A stretch of 46,600 nt of DNA. It comes from a virus. The notes under the pieces were generated by a model that saw only the letters and a list, made by a program, of their open reading frames with translations, had not been told where the DNA came from and made no database searches. The translations under genes were made by a program, and so were the position numbers. The stretch is taken from the IMG/VR virus record IMGVR_UViG_3300036766_001200, positions 1 to 46,600 of that record. The stretch is one strand, 5' to 3'. How positions within the stretch are numbered: the first letter of the stretch is position 1; every line of letters starts with the position of its first letter. Positions 6,756-13,631 of the stretch are shown piece after piece.

Positions 6756-6886
6756 CACTTTTTCTCCCGCGAGTACATTTCCTTGCCGATCTTGATGCCA
6801 AGACCAACACCAGCCGCAAACCAACATACCGCAGCGGCAATGATAACTGCGAATTCCACTCCAGAGATCATTGTAGCGTCAACCAT
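6755..6886 (-). CDS. Very small membrane protein, 43 aa
   Basis: A 43-residue protein with a single hydrophobic helix (EFAVIIAAAVCWFAAGVGLG) and a lysine-rich tail. GGAG stands nine bases before the ATG at 6886, and the stop is fused with the next ATG as TGATG. It resembles the N-terminal part of the following gene product in layout, so both may come from one ancestral duplication. Confidence 0.65.
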   Translation of the reverse strand: MVDATMISGVEFAVIIAAAVCWFAAGVGLGIKIGKEMYSREKK

Positions 6887-7110
6887 TTTTTCTTCTCCGA
6901 TTGTTTCCCCGACTTCGGCAACCTCATCAATCTGATTTTGTCAATTACTACGTTAAGATCATCCTCTTGGAGGATCTGCTGTGCCAAACTGTTTTCCGCG
7001 ACCAATGCCTCTTTGATTGCATCTATTATTGCCTCAAGCGTTGATATATCGCTGGTTCTCCATTCTTCAACATGCTTCACGGCTATTGATCTGATCTCAC
7101 CTTCGGTCAT
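6868..7110 (-). CDS. Hypothetical protein, 80 aa
   Basis: Not recognised. The ATG follows AAAGGAG. Mostly helical and acidic (VAENSLAQQILQEDDLNVVI), with a lysine-rich C-terminus that overlaps the next small gene by 19 bases. Confidence 0.65.
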   Translation of the reverse strand: MTEGEIRSIAVKHVEEWRTSDISTLEAIIDAIKEALVAENSLAQQILQEDDLNVVIDKIRLMRLPKSGKQSEKKKWLTLQ

Positions 7111-7122
7111 TGTTGTCTCCTT

Positions 7123-7389
7123 TCAATTCTTGCCTTCTCGCGTTTCCCAGCTGTGAGGGTTATCCGCGTCGCGACTCCTATTCACCTGCGCATTCCATTG
7201 GTGGAAATAGTTCATAAGCCATTTACAGCGCGGTGTTCGCCTTTCTTGCTTGTAGTGCTTCCTGACCCACTCGCTGGTTCTCTGGTGATTAACCCTTTCA
7301 CCACATTCCCGGCACCACTTGCTTTGACTTCTTTCGAGCTTCTTACCGCATCTGAGGCAATTCTGCCTTTTGCGCGTGTGCGAAATCAT
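7123..7389 (-). CDS. Zinc-ribbon protein, 88 aa
   Basis: A treble-clef or zinc-ribbon motif CLRCGKKLERSQSKWCRECG covers residues 11-30, with two CxxC knuckles spaced 13 residues apart. The rest is basic and aromatic (WVRKHYKQERR). Likely a nucleic-acid-binding or regulatory protein. The ATG overlaps the stop of the upstream 42-residue membrane protein (ATGA). Confidence 0.65.
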   Translation of the reverse strand: MISHTRKRQNCLRCGKKLERSQSKWCRECGERVNHQRTSEWVRKHYKQERRTPRCKWLMNYFHQWNAQVNRSRDADNPHSWETREGKN

Positions 7390-7514
7390 ACGAATAGCGG
7401 CTCGCTGTCGAGGAAATCAGCGCATCTTGGCTTCACCTGGCATTTGCGCCAAACGAGTAGCGCTACTATTGCGAGCACCGAAAGCACAAGCACAAGTTTA
7501 AGACTTCTCGGCAT
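7386..7514 (-). CDS. Very small membrane protein, 42 aa
   Basis: MPRSLKLVLVLSVLAIVALL followed by VWRKC gives one N-terminal membrane helix with a basic flank, then a short tail. AGGAG lies seven bases before the ATG. The stop overlaps the next gene's start by four bases. Too short for most gene finders, but its translation signals are good. Confidence 0.65.
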   Translation of the reverse strand: MPRSLKLVLVLSVLAIVALLVWRKCQVKPRCADFLDSEPLFV

Positions 7515-7731
7515 TTTGTCTCCTATTTTTCTGGAGCGGCCCCTCTTCTTTGTAGATTTTTTTCAACGCGGCTAACAATTTCTTGCCGTCATTCACAGGT
7601 ATCCAAAGTCGGTGAAATACCTCCTCATTCGTCTCGTCTATAAGCGTCAATACCAGCAAACCGCAGAACACAACAACCCCCAAATGCGTCCACCGTCTCC
7701 GCCTGGTTGGTTTCTCAAGTTCTATCAGCAT
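7498..7731 (-). CDS. Small single-helix membrane protein, 77 aa
   Basis: Residues 1-13 are basic, 15-31 form a hydrophobic helix (LGVVVFCGLLVLTLI), and a charged tail follows. GAGG precedes the ATG by six bases. Unknown function; one of five tiny membrane proteins in this stretch. Confidence 0.68.
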   Translation of the reverse strand: MLIELEKPTRRRRWTHLGVVVFCGLLVLTLIDETNEEVFHRLWIPVNDGKKLLAALKKIYKEEGPLQKNRRQNAEKS

Positions 7732-7777
7732 TGTATCCTCGTTCTTATTCCTGCTCGAACAATGTCGATGTTATTTT

Positions 7778-8029
7778 TTAGGTCTTAGTGCCGGGCAGCA
7801 TTTTCCCCATCCGTGCTTCGATAATATCGAGCTGTCGAGCATTGTTCTTGGATTGTTCCTCTCTCGCGAGCGTGCCAATCACGATGCAGGCAACCTTCGC
7901 CTCCGGCCCATTGCCCTTGCCGTCGAAATACTGTTTCAAGGCTATCCAGGCGTCCTGTTCGACCTCCTTCTTCACCTCCGGCAATCCAACCTGCTTGAGC
8001 TGTTCTTTGCTTTTTCCGATGAATAGCAT
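7778..8029 (-). CDS. Hypothetical protein, 83 aa
   Basis: Not recognised. The start MLFIGKSKEQ is chosen because ACGGAGG lies seven bases upstream and the ATG directly follows the preceding stop. Soluble and charged, probably all-helical. Confidence 0.65.
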   Translation of the reverse strand: MLFIGKSKEQLKQVGLPEVKKEVEQDAWIALKQYFDGKGNGPEAKVACIVIGTLAREEQSKNNARQLDIIEARMGKMLPGTKT

Positions 8030-8030
8030 G

Positions 8031-8672
8031 TTAACCTCCGTTGATTGTGTTGAGATGGTTTGATTCCGCGACGTGATTGTCATATACTCGGACTGAAAAT
8101 ATTTTTTTAATGGCGGGCTCGGAATCTCTTTCGATTTCTGCAAACAAATTCTTGGCTTCTGATTGTTTAATCTTACCTAATTCCAGCAATCGTTTGAGCC
8201 GGATAACCGCCAAGACTTTTTTTTGTTGAGGTCTAATTTGCTGAAAAACACATCGATCCAAACCAAACAAATATCTTGCGTGCGCTCTTAATCTATCCCT
8301 TGGTCGGTATATCCTCCCATAATGTTGTGCGGACAATCTTCGCTTTTGAACGTTGCGACTGTAATAGTCAATCTCCCGGGCTCTTCTTTTCATTGTACAA
8401 TCATAACATGTCAAAATATCCTGCATCGGCTTTTTCTTGCCACATTTTACACACAAGCCCATACGGCGCAACTCCTTGCGATGTCTGGCCTTATATAGTC
8501 GAATAATCTCAGCACATTTATAACATTTTCTGTGACCAATAACAGCGGGCAGCTTGCCACACCGAACGCACAAACCCATGCCACGCCTTTTGTCGCGGCT
8601 TAGCCTTTGCCACATCGCTTGATGTTGCCGTCGTTCAATTATCTTGCCTGTCTCTTGTTCTTTTGGTATCAT
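8031..8672 (-). CDS. Double zinc-ribbon basic protein
   Basis: A 213-residue basic protein with two near-identical zinc ribbons in tandem: MGLCVRCGK...CYKC and MGLCVKCGK...CYDC, each followed by a helix rich in arginine. The rest holds RRLSAQHYGRIYRPRDRLRAH and a helical C-terminus. The repeated 'MGLCVxCGK' units are typical of phage DNA-binding or HNH-like zinc proteins, but I see no HNH triad. The ATG at 8672 follows GGAAGA; the longer reading frame to 8858 has no translation signal and overlaps the upstream gene. A role in nucleic-acid binding is inferred only from the fold and the charge. Confidence 0.72.
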   Translation of the reverse strand: MIPKEQETGKIIERRQHQAMWQRLSRDKRRGMGLCVRCGKLPAVIGHRKCYKCAEIIRLYKARHRKELRRMGLCVKCGKKKPMQDILTCYDCTMKRRAREIDYYSRNVQKRRLSAQHYGRIYRPRDRLRAHARYLFGLDRCVFQQIRPQQKKVLAVIRLKRLLELGKIKQSEAKNLFAEIERDSEPAIKKIFSVRVYDNHVAESNHLNTINGG

Positions 8673-8682
8673 ACTCTTCCTT

Positions 8683-9027
8683 TTATTCCTGCTCGAACAA
8701 CGTGGGCGTCCAGCTATCATTGTGGCTTCTCGCCGCCTTTGAAACACTTGCCAAGCCAGTGCGGAATCGTGTGCGCTCCTTCGCCAAGTGCCGGAAAAAT
8801 TCAAACTTCGTGCGTGCCCACTTGTAACCGTTAGCCGATGATATAACGGGAAAGCCACACTCTTGGAACTTGCGAATGATGTCCGCGATGGTTCTCGTGT
8901 TTACGCCTGTCAAAGTCTCAATCTCCCGCGCAAGAATCCACCTGCCGGAGTCACGAGTTTTCAGAAGCAAGACCTCAATGTCCAGGGCCTTCGCAAGATA
9001 GTCTTCGTCTAAAGTCGGCTTTGACAT
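8683..9027 (-). CDS. Winged-helix DNA-binding protein candidate
   Basis: A 114-residue protein in which ILAREIETLTGVNTRTIADI followed by IRKFQECGFPVISSANGYKW reads as a helix-turn-helix plus beta-wing, the pattern of winged-helix regulators such as the HTH_11 type. The start at 9027 shares bases with the stop of the upstream gene (TAATG). It could regulate the accessory operon. The assignment is from the pattern only. Confidence 0.68.
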   Translation of the reverse strand: MSKPTLDEDYLAKALDIEVLLLKTRDSGRWILAREIETLTGVNTRTIADIIRKFQECGFPVISSANGYKWARTKFEFFRHLAKERTRFRTGLASVSKAARSHNDSWTPTLFEQE

Positions 9028-9311
9028 TAGTTCCGTCCCGTTGGGCAGAGATAGTACTTCCGAAATCGTATTCGTCGGGAAAATCCGAATTTCGTCCGGG
9101 TTCCTGATGCCCACCACACATCATGCTCCTTAATGTAACGCGAAGCATAGAACATTGTCAGTCTTCTATTCGAGGAACAACCCACCTCTGGAAACGGCCC
9201 CCAAGAGCCGTCCGACCATCTTGCTTGTGCCACCCAGACTGGTTCAAGATCTGTGCGTCTTTGCAGTTCTTCGCCGATGATTCGATGACGAGGACTTTTG
9301 GATTTTTTCAT
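9027..9311 (-). CDS. Hypothetical protein, 94 aa
   Basis: Not recognised. Basic and rich in Trp and Arg (VWVAQARWSDGSWGPFPE). GGGAG precedes the ATG by eight bases. Its stop overlaps the start of the winged-helix gene. Confidence 0.62.
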   Translation of the reverse strand: MKKSKSPRHRIIGEELQRRTDLEPVWVAQARWSDGSWGPFPEVGCSSNRRLTMFYASRYIKEHDVWWASGTRTKFGFSRRIRFRKYYLCPTGRN

Positions 9312-9400
9312 CGCGTTGTCTCCCGATTGTTATCTTTATCTCCTTTTAGTTCTCGCACCTGCTGCATTTCTTCCTTCAGGGCTTTAAGTTTGCGTTCCAT
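9308..9400 (-). CDS. Possible 30-aa coiled-coil peptide
   Basis: An ATG inside the end of the upstream gene opens a 30-residue charged helix (MERKLKALKEEMQQVRELKG) whose stop overlaps the next ATG. No Shine-Dalgarno is present, so expression would depend on coupling. It fills an otherwise empty 72-base gap. Weak call. Confidence 0.35.
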   Translation of the reverse strand: MERKLKALKEEMQQVRELKGDKDNNRETTR

Positions 9401-9617
9401 CGTTGACGACAGCTTGCTCAATATTTCGCAGATAGCGCGTTTCCGCGTTGAGCAGGCACGTAACCTTCTTTCCCCAAAACGGTCTTATCAGTTCAGTCTG
9501 ATCCTCCCTGAAGAAAAAACTGACTCCAGACAACAGCTTGGCTTCACAAGAAAGCCAGTAAACTTCATTCAAGATACCGGTAGCAGGTATGTATTTAGGC
9601 ACAGACTTGGGTTTCAT
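9384..9617 (-). CDS. Hypothetical protein, 77 aa
   Basis: Not recognised. GAGGAGG lies five bases before the ATG at 9617. The product mixes aromatic and charged residues (LLSGVSFFFREDQTELIRPF) and looks like a small compact domain. Confidence 0.65.
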   Translation of the reverse strand: MKPKSVPKYIPATGILNEVYWLSCEAKLLSGVSFFFREDQTELIRPFWGKKVTCLLNAETRYLRNIEQAVVNDGTQT

Positions 9618-9636
9618 TGCCTCCTCGCAAGAGTTG

Positions 9637-9951
9637 TTATATGGCTTGCTTTTCTTTCAACCAAGCCTTCATTCTGTCATACACAGCATGTCCCATCTGA
9701 ACAACCAGATACCTTTTGGCATCCCATTCAACGACCGTATCGCGCACTACTTCCTCCAGAATTTCACCCGCCAGACTTGATGCGGACTGGCTCCCTGCGT
9801 TACCTTGTGAAGCTAATTCTTCAAGGAGTTCTTCAAGCCCCTCGTCAACCACAAGTCCGCGGGAATCAAACCAGGCCGACTTACCAGAAGGATGCTTCCA
9901 TTTGTAGGCGTAGTAGGCACCTACCTTGACTTCTGCAATTTTCTTGCCCAT
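9637..9951 (-). CDS. Hypothetical protein, 104 aa
   Basis: Not recognised. The N-terminal half looks beta-rich (VKVGAYYAYKWKHPSGKSAW), and the rest is acidic and helical (EGLEELLEELASQG). The Shine-Dalgarno is weak. It lies directly downstream of the Dam methylase gene. Confidence 0.62.
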   Translation of the reverse strand: MGKKIAEVKVGAYYAYKWKHPSGKSAWFDSRGLVVDEGLEELLEELASQGNAGSQSASSLAGEILEEVVRDTVVEWDAKRYLVVQMGHAVYDRMKAWLKEKQAI

Positions 9952-9995
9952 TGTTATGTCTTTGAAATGGCCACATTAATGCCATAGTGCGCGAG

Positions 9996-10511
9996 TTAAA
10001 TGCCATGCGTTATTATTCGGGGCGGCTTCGCCGGAAATACGCACGAACGTACAACTGGCGCAAAAACGTCGCTCACTTGTCTGAATATCACAATACAACT
10101 CGGAAACGGTGCTCTGCCATTCCCGTCTCCAAAGTATAGCCGTCCCCGCACTAAACGAATTTCGGTTGCTCTCATAACATAATCATGCCACCACGCGGTG
10201 TCTGTTCGAGACGGCAATAAACATACAACGGTGGCTCCGCTTCTCGCTTCTTCGTAAGCCTTTTTTAACCATCGTCCCACCTGCCTTCGATATGGGGGAT
10301 TCATCCAGCACACTTCGCCCGCCCAGCTTTGGCGCAATCCATCCCGCTCTTGGTCAAAATACTTTTCACACTTCCTGTTTTCGCTCGTAGCACACACGTC
10401 AACCGTGAAATGGAACTCCTTATCGAGTAGATCGAAAACATGCGGTGGCGTCTCCCACTCTACGCTATTCCCGCTAAACATCCCGCTGTCTATGTTTTGC
10501 GCTATCCTCAT
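9996..10511 (-). CDS. dam: DNA N6-adenine methyltransferase (phage Dam type)
   Basis: A 171-residue member of the phage Dam family (PF05869-type). Landmarks are WETPPHVFDLLDKEF (19-33), VDVCATSENRKC (37-48), WMNPPY with the catalytic NPPY at 71-74, and LLPSRTDTAWWHDYV. It transfers a methyl group from SAM to adenine in DNA, probably to protect phage DNA from restriction or to time replication. GGAG precedes the ATG by eight bases, and the start overlaps the stop of the upstream gene by four bases. The length fits the family. Confidence 0.92.
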   Translation of the reverse strand: MRIAQNIDSGMFSGNSVEWETPPHVFDLLDKEFHFTVDVCATSENRKCEKYFDQERDGLRQSWAGEVCWMNPPYRRQVGRWLKKAYEEARSGATVVCLLPSRTDTAWWHDYVMRATEIRLVRGRLYFGDGNGRAPFPSCIVIFRQVSDVFAPVVRSCVFPAKPPRIITHGI

Positions 10512-10843
10512 TGTGTCCGCTCCATCTGTGATTTGCGCTTCGGATAGTAAACAATGTCATTTCCACCCTGCACGTGCCATCCCCATTCCTCAAAGGTCAC
10601 GTTCTCTCCATCGTATTCGGGAAACATCCGAGTTTCTAATTCATCCCGGAGAAAATCCTCTCGCGTTAAGGGATTCAATCCGTCGAAAACGCCACACTGG
10701 ATTAATTCCCATAGCAAACGTTTATCATCAAAACTTTTGATCTCTGTGATGTTATTGATTGCAGAGATGATTTTCCGCGCCTTCTCTTTCGTAATGCCAG
10801 CCCACCAAAACGCGATTCGTGCCTTACCGATCTTCAGTATCAT
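10508..10843 (-). CDS. Hypothetical protein, 111 aa
   Basis: Not recognised. A mixed alpha/beta protein with several tryptophans (ENVTFEEWGWHVQGG). Coupled on both sides: its ATG overlaps the upstream stop and its stop overlaps the dam start. It may work with Dam, though only position supports that. Confidence 0.65.
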   Translation of the reverse strand: MILKIGKARIAFWWAGITKEKARKIISAINNITEIKSFDDKRLLWELIQCGVFDGLNPLTREDFLRDELETRMFPEYDGENVTFEEWGWHVQGGNDIVYYPKRKSQMERTQ

Positions 10844-11028
10844 ACATTCTCCGACTCTTGAAGAAACTTGTGCACTTGTCTCATTTCTCTTCTGATAAAA
10901 ACCAACGCCCGTTCTCGCGTTTTGCTGTCAACAAGTTTTGTCCAATACAAGAGCTTGTATTCAAGCTCCTTCTTTCGCCTGTGCAGAAACTTTACGGTTG
11001 GTGTCGTTTTGTCGGTATAGTAACTCAT
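10840..11028 (-). CDS. Hypothetical basic protein, 62 aa
   Basis: Not recognised. Helical and strongly basic (VKFLHRRKKELEYKLLYW). AAAGGAGG lies five bases before the ATG, a strong site. Confidence 0.65.
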   Translation of the reverse strand: MSYYTDKTTPTVKFLHRRKKELEYKLLYWTKLVDSKTRERALVFIRREMRQVHKFLQESENV

Positions 11029-11055
11029 TTATCCTCCTTTCCAGCTTCGACAAAT

Positions 11056-11418
11056 TCAATCGTTCTGATCTCGATGATTTTCGTTTTGTCTTGACCATAT
11101 CCTATCACGTTCGTGTTCTTTGGCTGCGAACCAAGCTGCGCGCTCCCAATCTTTGTGCGGACAACGATCGCGACAGTTCTCACAACACGATGCTATCTTG
11201 TCATGCCAATCTTCAAACGCCACATCATCTTGTGTTTCCCGCGAGCTCGTCAGATCGGTCTGTGAAACCAGCACACGGCGAAGTTGGCCGATGTCATTGG
11301 TTCCTGTTTCGTGAAATACCATTGCGATATCCATCAGGGTTTTCGCATCATCTTCCTGGCTCAATGTCATCATTCTCTCGGATATTCTGGCGAGGCAATC
11401 ACGCAGCGTCTCTTCCAT
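11056..11418 (-). CDS. Hypothetical protein with cysteine cluster, 120 aa
   Basis: Not recognised. A cluster CCENCRDRCPHKDWERAAW near residue 80-98 could bind zinc or an iron-sulfur cluster. GAGGG precedes the ATG by six bases. The leader just upstream is a repeat of the leader of the gene at 11756. Confidence 0.62.
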   Translation of the reverse strand: MEETLRDCLARISERMMTLSQEDDAKTLMDIAMVFHETGTNDIGQLRRVLVSQTDLTSSRETQDDVAFEDWHDKIASCCENCRDRCPHKDWERAAWFAAKEHERDRIWSRQNENHRDQND

Positions 11419-11454
11419 GTTTTCCCTCTTTCGTTGTTGTCGCGGGTAACATTA
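11415..11454. repeat. Repeated leader, copy 1 (copy 2 at 11753-11791)
   Basis: The start codon, Shine-Dalgarno and about 25 further upstream bases of the genes starting at 11418 and 11756 are nearly identical, ending in GCGGGTAACATTA on the plus strand; a few bases of a CGTTGTT tract differ. A third GCGGGTAAC occurs at 11478 and forms an inverted repeat with TTAACCCGC ending at 11501. The shared segment suggests duplication of a translation-initiation region or a common regulatory target. Confidence 0.65.
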
Positions 11455-11495
11455 TACGCAGCATGTTTTTATAGTGCCGTGCGGGTAACAGAAGA

Positions 11496-11756
11496 TTAAC
11501 CCGCATCGGTAAAATCTACGTAATAACTCTTACCCTCTTTGAATTCTCTCGCCGCCGTTGGATTGACAACCCCCAGTGTGATTGCTCCATAAGGCGTATA
11601 CTTGAAGAAGATCTTATTCTCTTCACTATCATCAATTACTGCCACCAGGCTGATTCTGGCTGTATCCTCTTCATTCGCGACCTTTACACAACTGAATTTA
11701 GCTCGCACCATAACTTTACCACTCCTTTCTGATTGGATTTGCAAAATCGCTGCCAT
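11496..11756 (-). CDS. Hypothetical beta-rich protein, 86 aa
   Basis: Not recognised. The start MAAILQIQSE is taken because GAGGG precedes it; the longer frame to 11909 has no signal and overlaps the lipoprotein gene. The sequence alternates hydrophobic and polar residues (SGKVMVRAKFSCVKV), as in a small OB or beta-barrel fold. Confidence 0.65.
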   Translation of the reverse strand: MAAILQIQSERSGKVMVRAKFSCVKVANEEDTARISLVAVIDDSEENKIFFKYTPYGAITLGVVNPTAAREFKEGKSYYVDFTDAG

Positions 11757-11788
11757 GTTTTCCCTCTTTGTCGTTGTTGCGGGTAACA

Positions 11789-12082
11789 TTACTTGCCATT
11801 GCGGCGAAACTGAAGCCTGAACATGTCTCCCAATTCGTCGCAATACCAAAGTGTGTCTGTTTCCGCACGGAAGGTTTTTAACCCCGCGGAATCCAATACG
11901 AGCACCCATATCGTATCAATGTACGGCTCGACCACGTAGACCGGGAATTGTCGCGTCGTCTGCAACTCAATGCGTTTCGGTTCTTGTTTGATGATATATT
12001 CCACTCTGGCACATGCCGCGATGGCAAACAATAAGCAACATAAAGATACTACGCTAAACAATTTTGTCTTTATGATTTTCAT
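11789..12082 (-). CDS. Small lipoprotein candidate, 97 aa
   Basis: The N-terminus MKIIKTKLFSVVSLCCLLFA followed by IAAC has a basic start, hydrophobic core and a lipobox-like end, so the protein is probably exported and lipidated at Cys24. The mature part looks beta-rich. In a phage, early-expressed lipoproteins often block superinfection at the envelope; that role is inferred from type only. Confidence 0.68.
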   Translation of the reverse strand: MKIIKTKLFSVVSLCCLLFAIAACARVEYIIKQEPKRIELQTTRQFPVYVVEPYIDTIWVLVLDSAGLKTFRAETDTLWYCDELGDMFRLQFRRNGK

Positions 12083-12091
12083 AACTCTGTC

Positions 12092-12265
12092 TCATGTTTT
12101 CGACAGGAACATATCGGACACTTGGCTCTGAAGCTCCGCCCCTCGCTTCATACCGTCTGAAAAACCTGCATCATAAGCTTGGTTGATGACCAGAATGATC
12201 GTCTTCTTCAAATTGTCATCTAACCCGCTTTCTTCCACCGCGCGAATAAGCTGTTCTCTGTTCAT
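12092..12265 (-). CDS. Hypothetical protein, 57 aa
   Basis: Not recognised. MNREQLIRAVEESGLDDNLK opens a helical protein; TTGGAG precedes the ATG at 12265 by seven bases, and the start overlaps the stop of the replication gene by four bases. Confidence 0.65.
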   Translation of the reverse strand: MNREQLIRAVEESGLDDNLKKTIILVINQAYDAGFSDGMKRGAELQSQVSDMFLSKT

Positions 12266-13014
12266 TGATTGTCTCCAAGCGGAATAAAACATTTAGGACA
12301 TTGTTTTTCTGTATACTCCAATCTGTGTATCGGACAAAAGTTCGGCTTCTTTGGAATCATCACGCTTTGGGCGGGTAAATTCATCCTTGCGCGATTCAGC
12401 CAATTCCAAACAAACCTGTTGTAATCCTTTTTGGGCTTGTTGACCCTCAACCATCGTTCCATTGCTGGAATCTCGCGATCAAGCAACCCGCGACCAAATT
12501 CAGCCGCAAATTTCTCCCTTAATTCTTCTGGGACGACCAATTTCTCATTTTGAAACAAAGCCCTTTCCGTTAACTTGTGGCACGATTCTTGCAAATCTTC
12601 TTTATCTTTTATCTTTCTATTGGTTGGCATGCCAACCCTCTGGAATTTCCAGGGTTTTCCGAGAATTTCTTGGAAAACATTGCCCTCCATAGCATCCCTT
12701 GATAGCCTTAGATACTCAGAGTGAGTCCGATTTTTGATCAAATACGACTGGTATTCATCAAATCTGTCACGCTTGAATACCAAGAAGGGCCTGTCTTCAT
12801 AAAGTATTCCCACAATCAAGCCTACTGTTTCCATTTCTCCAATGAGTTGCTCAAGTTTCCTTTCTATGCTTACCGGTAGATTTAGCATTGGCCACCGATC
12901 GGCGGGAAGAATACCATAGTCATCCGTTTTTATGAGCATCCGTACAAAGAGATTCTGTGCGGGAATGGAAAGCAAATTGAAGTTGGGATCGTATAGAAGA
13001 TTTTCCGAAAGCAT
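12262..13014 (-). CDS. Replication initiator candidate (winged helix plus zinc knuckle)
   Basis: A 250-residue protein. The N-terminal 110 residues (LLSIPAQNLFVRMLIKTDDY...LEQLIGEMETVGLIV, then YEDRPFLVFKRDRFDEYQ) resemble the winged-helix domain of phage replisome organisers such as DnaD-like proteins. The C-terminus has CPIHRLEYTEKQCPKC, a CxxH/CxxC zinc knuckle. It is the first gene after a 465-base intergenic region rich in inverted repeats, the usual place for an origin. No helicase or polymerase gene is present, so the phage would recruit the host replisome. The function is inferred from the fold pattern and position. Confidence 0.65.
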   Translation of the reverse strand: MLSENLLYDPNFNLLSIPAQNLFVRMLIKTDDYGILPADRWPMLNLPVSIERKLEQLIGEMETVGLIVGILYEDRPFLVFKRDRFDEYQSYLIKNRTHSEYLRLSRDAMEGNVFQEILGKPWKFQRVGMPTNRKIKDKEDLQESCHKLTERALFQNEKLVVPEELREKFAAEFGRGLLDREIPAMERWLRVNKPKKDYNRFVWNWLNRARMNLPAQSVMIPKKPNFCPIHRLEYTEKQCPKCFIPLGDNQ

Positions 13015-13026
13015 GCTATTTTGTAC

Positions 13027-13055
13027 TTGACTATGTTCTTACAAAATCTTACCAT
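13027..13055 (+). promoter_or_regulatory. Plus-strand promoter for predicted ncRNA
   Basis: TTGACT (13027-13032), 17 bases, then TACCAT (13050-13055) on the plus strand. The -35 box is strong and the -10 box is fair (four of six). The predicted start near 13061 coincides with the first base of the long-range stem of the RNA element downstream. It diverges from the replication gene that starts at 13014 on the minus strand. Confidence 0.5.
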
Positions 13056-13060
13056 TCAAT

Positions 13061-13162
13061 CGTGCGAAAAGAAAGAAACATAGCACTTAATGCCTCGTTA
13101 GGTTTGCCTCGATGGGGGCACCAGTTTTCTTTCACTGGCGCACGACCTTTCGAGGCTTTTTT
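13061..13162 (+). ncRNA. Predicted structured ncRNA with terminator
   Basis: About 100 bases of non-coding plus-strand sequence with strong pairing. CGTGCG (13061-13066) pairs with CGCACG (13139-13144) and GAAAGAAA (13071-13078) with TTTCTTTC (13126-13133). Competing with these, CCAGT (13121-13125) pairs with ACTGG (13134-13138), and GCCTCGA (13106-13112, or the related GCCTCG at 13092) pairs with TCGAGGC (13150-13156), followed by six T residues. The two sets cannot form in simple nesting, so the RNA would be a pseudoknot or a two-state terminator switch. A promoter lies just upstream. No known family was recognised. A control RNA for the adjacent replication gene is the simplest guess. Confidence 0.6.
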
Positions 13163-13187
13163 ATTTCATTCTCGCTCACCTTAATCA

Positions 13188-13465
13188 AAATCCCCAACCT
13201 CAAGACATAGGGGATTTCTCGCAAGTTCACCCGTTCTTCGCTCAAAGACGAACGAACTGCATTTGGTCAGTCGAACTCCTATAACGCCACAAATCCTGCT
13301 CTGTCCCAGCCCTGACAACAGGTAAACGGGTACGAACCAAATAACGCAGGCGTTGAACAAGTTGTCCTGAAGCAACCTGGAAAGTAGGCACGAACATTCT
13401 CTTAGAGCATGCTGGTACTGAATGTTCACTTCGGAGTACCTTATTATCTTTATTATATAGGTACC
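13188..13465. other. Inverted-repeat-rich non-coding region, candidate origin
   Basis: No convincing gene. It contains AAATCCCC (13188-13195) with GGGGATTT (13210-13217), GAACATTC (13392-13399) with GAATGTTC (13420-13427), and GTACT (13415-13419) with AGTAC (13435-13439), followed by an AT-rich tract TTATTATCTTTATTATATAG at 13441-13460. Inverted repeats next to an easily melted stretch, beside the replication gene, fit a replication origin. An open frame of 103 codons across it on the minus strand has unlikely composition and destroys none of the repeats; I do not accept it. Confidence 0.45.
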
Positions 13466-13478
13466 CTGAAGAAGGGGG

Positions 13479-13631
13479 CTATTTGCCATCATCCCGTTTC
13501 CTCTCGCGAAGATACTTCAAGAAAGCCTGTCTTTGATCTTCGTCACAATCACGGATGAATTTCCCAAGCCTGCTACCGAAAAATCCAGCCAACAAAACGT
13601 AAACGACCACTCCCATAATAAGAGTTATCAT
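13479..13631 (-). CDS. Small membrane protein, 50 aa
   Basis: MITLIMGVVVYVLLAGFFGS forms one membrane helix, followed by a charged tail ending in KRDDGK. AGGAG lies seven bases before the ATG, and the start overlaps the upstream stop (ATGA). Shorter than most gene finders accept, but with good signals. Confidence 0.65.
   Translation of the reverse strand: MITLIMGVVVYVLLAGFFGSRLGKFIRDCDEDQRQAFLKYLRERKRDDGK

Noticed and set aside
13181-13492. A 103-codon minus-strand frame in the intergenic region
   Set aside because: It covers the inverted repeats of the candidate origin, has no Shine-Dalgarno and an unlikely Cys- and Ile-rich product.
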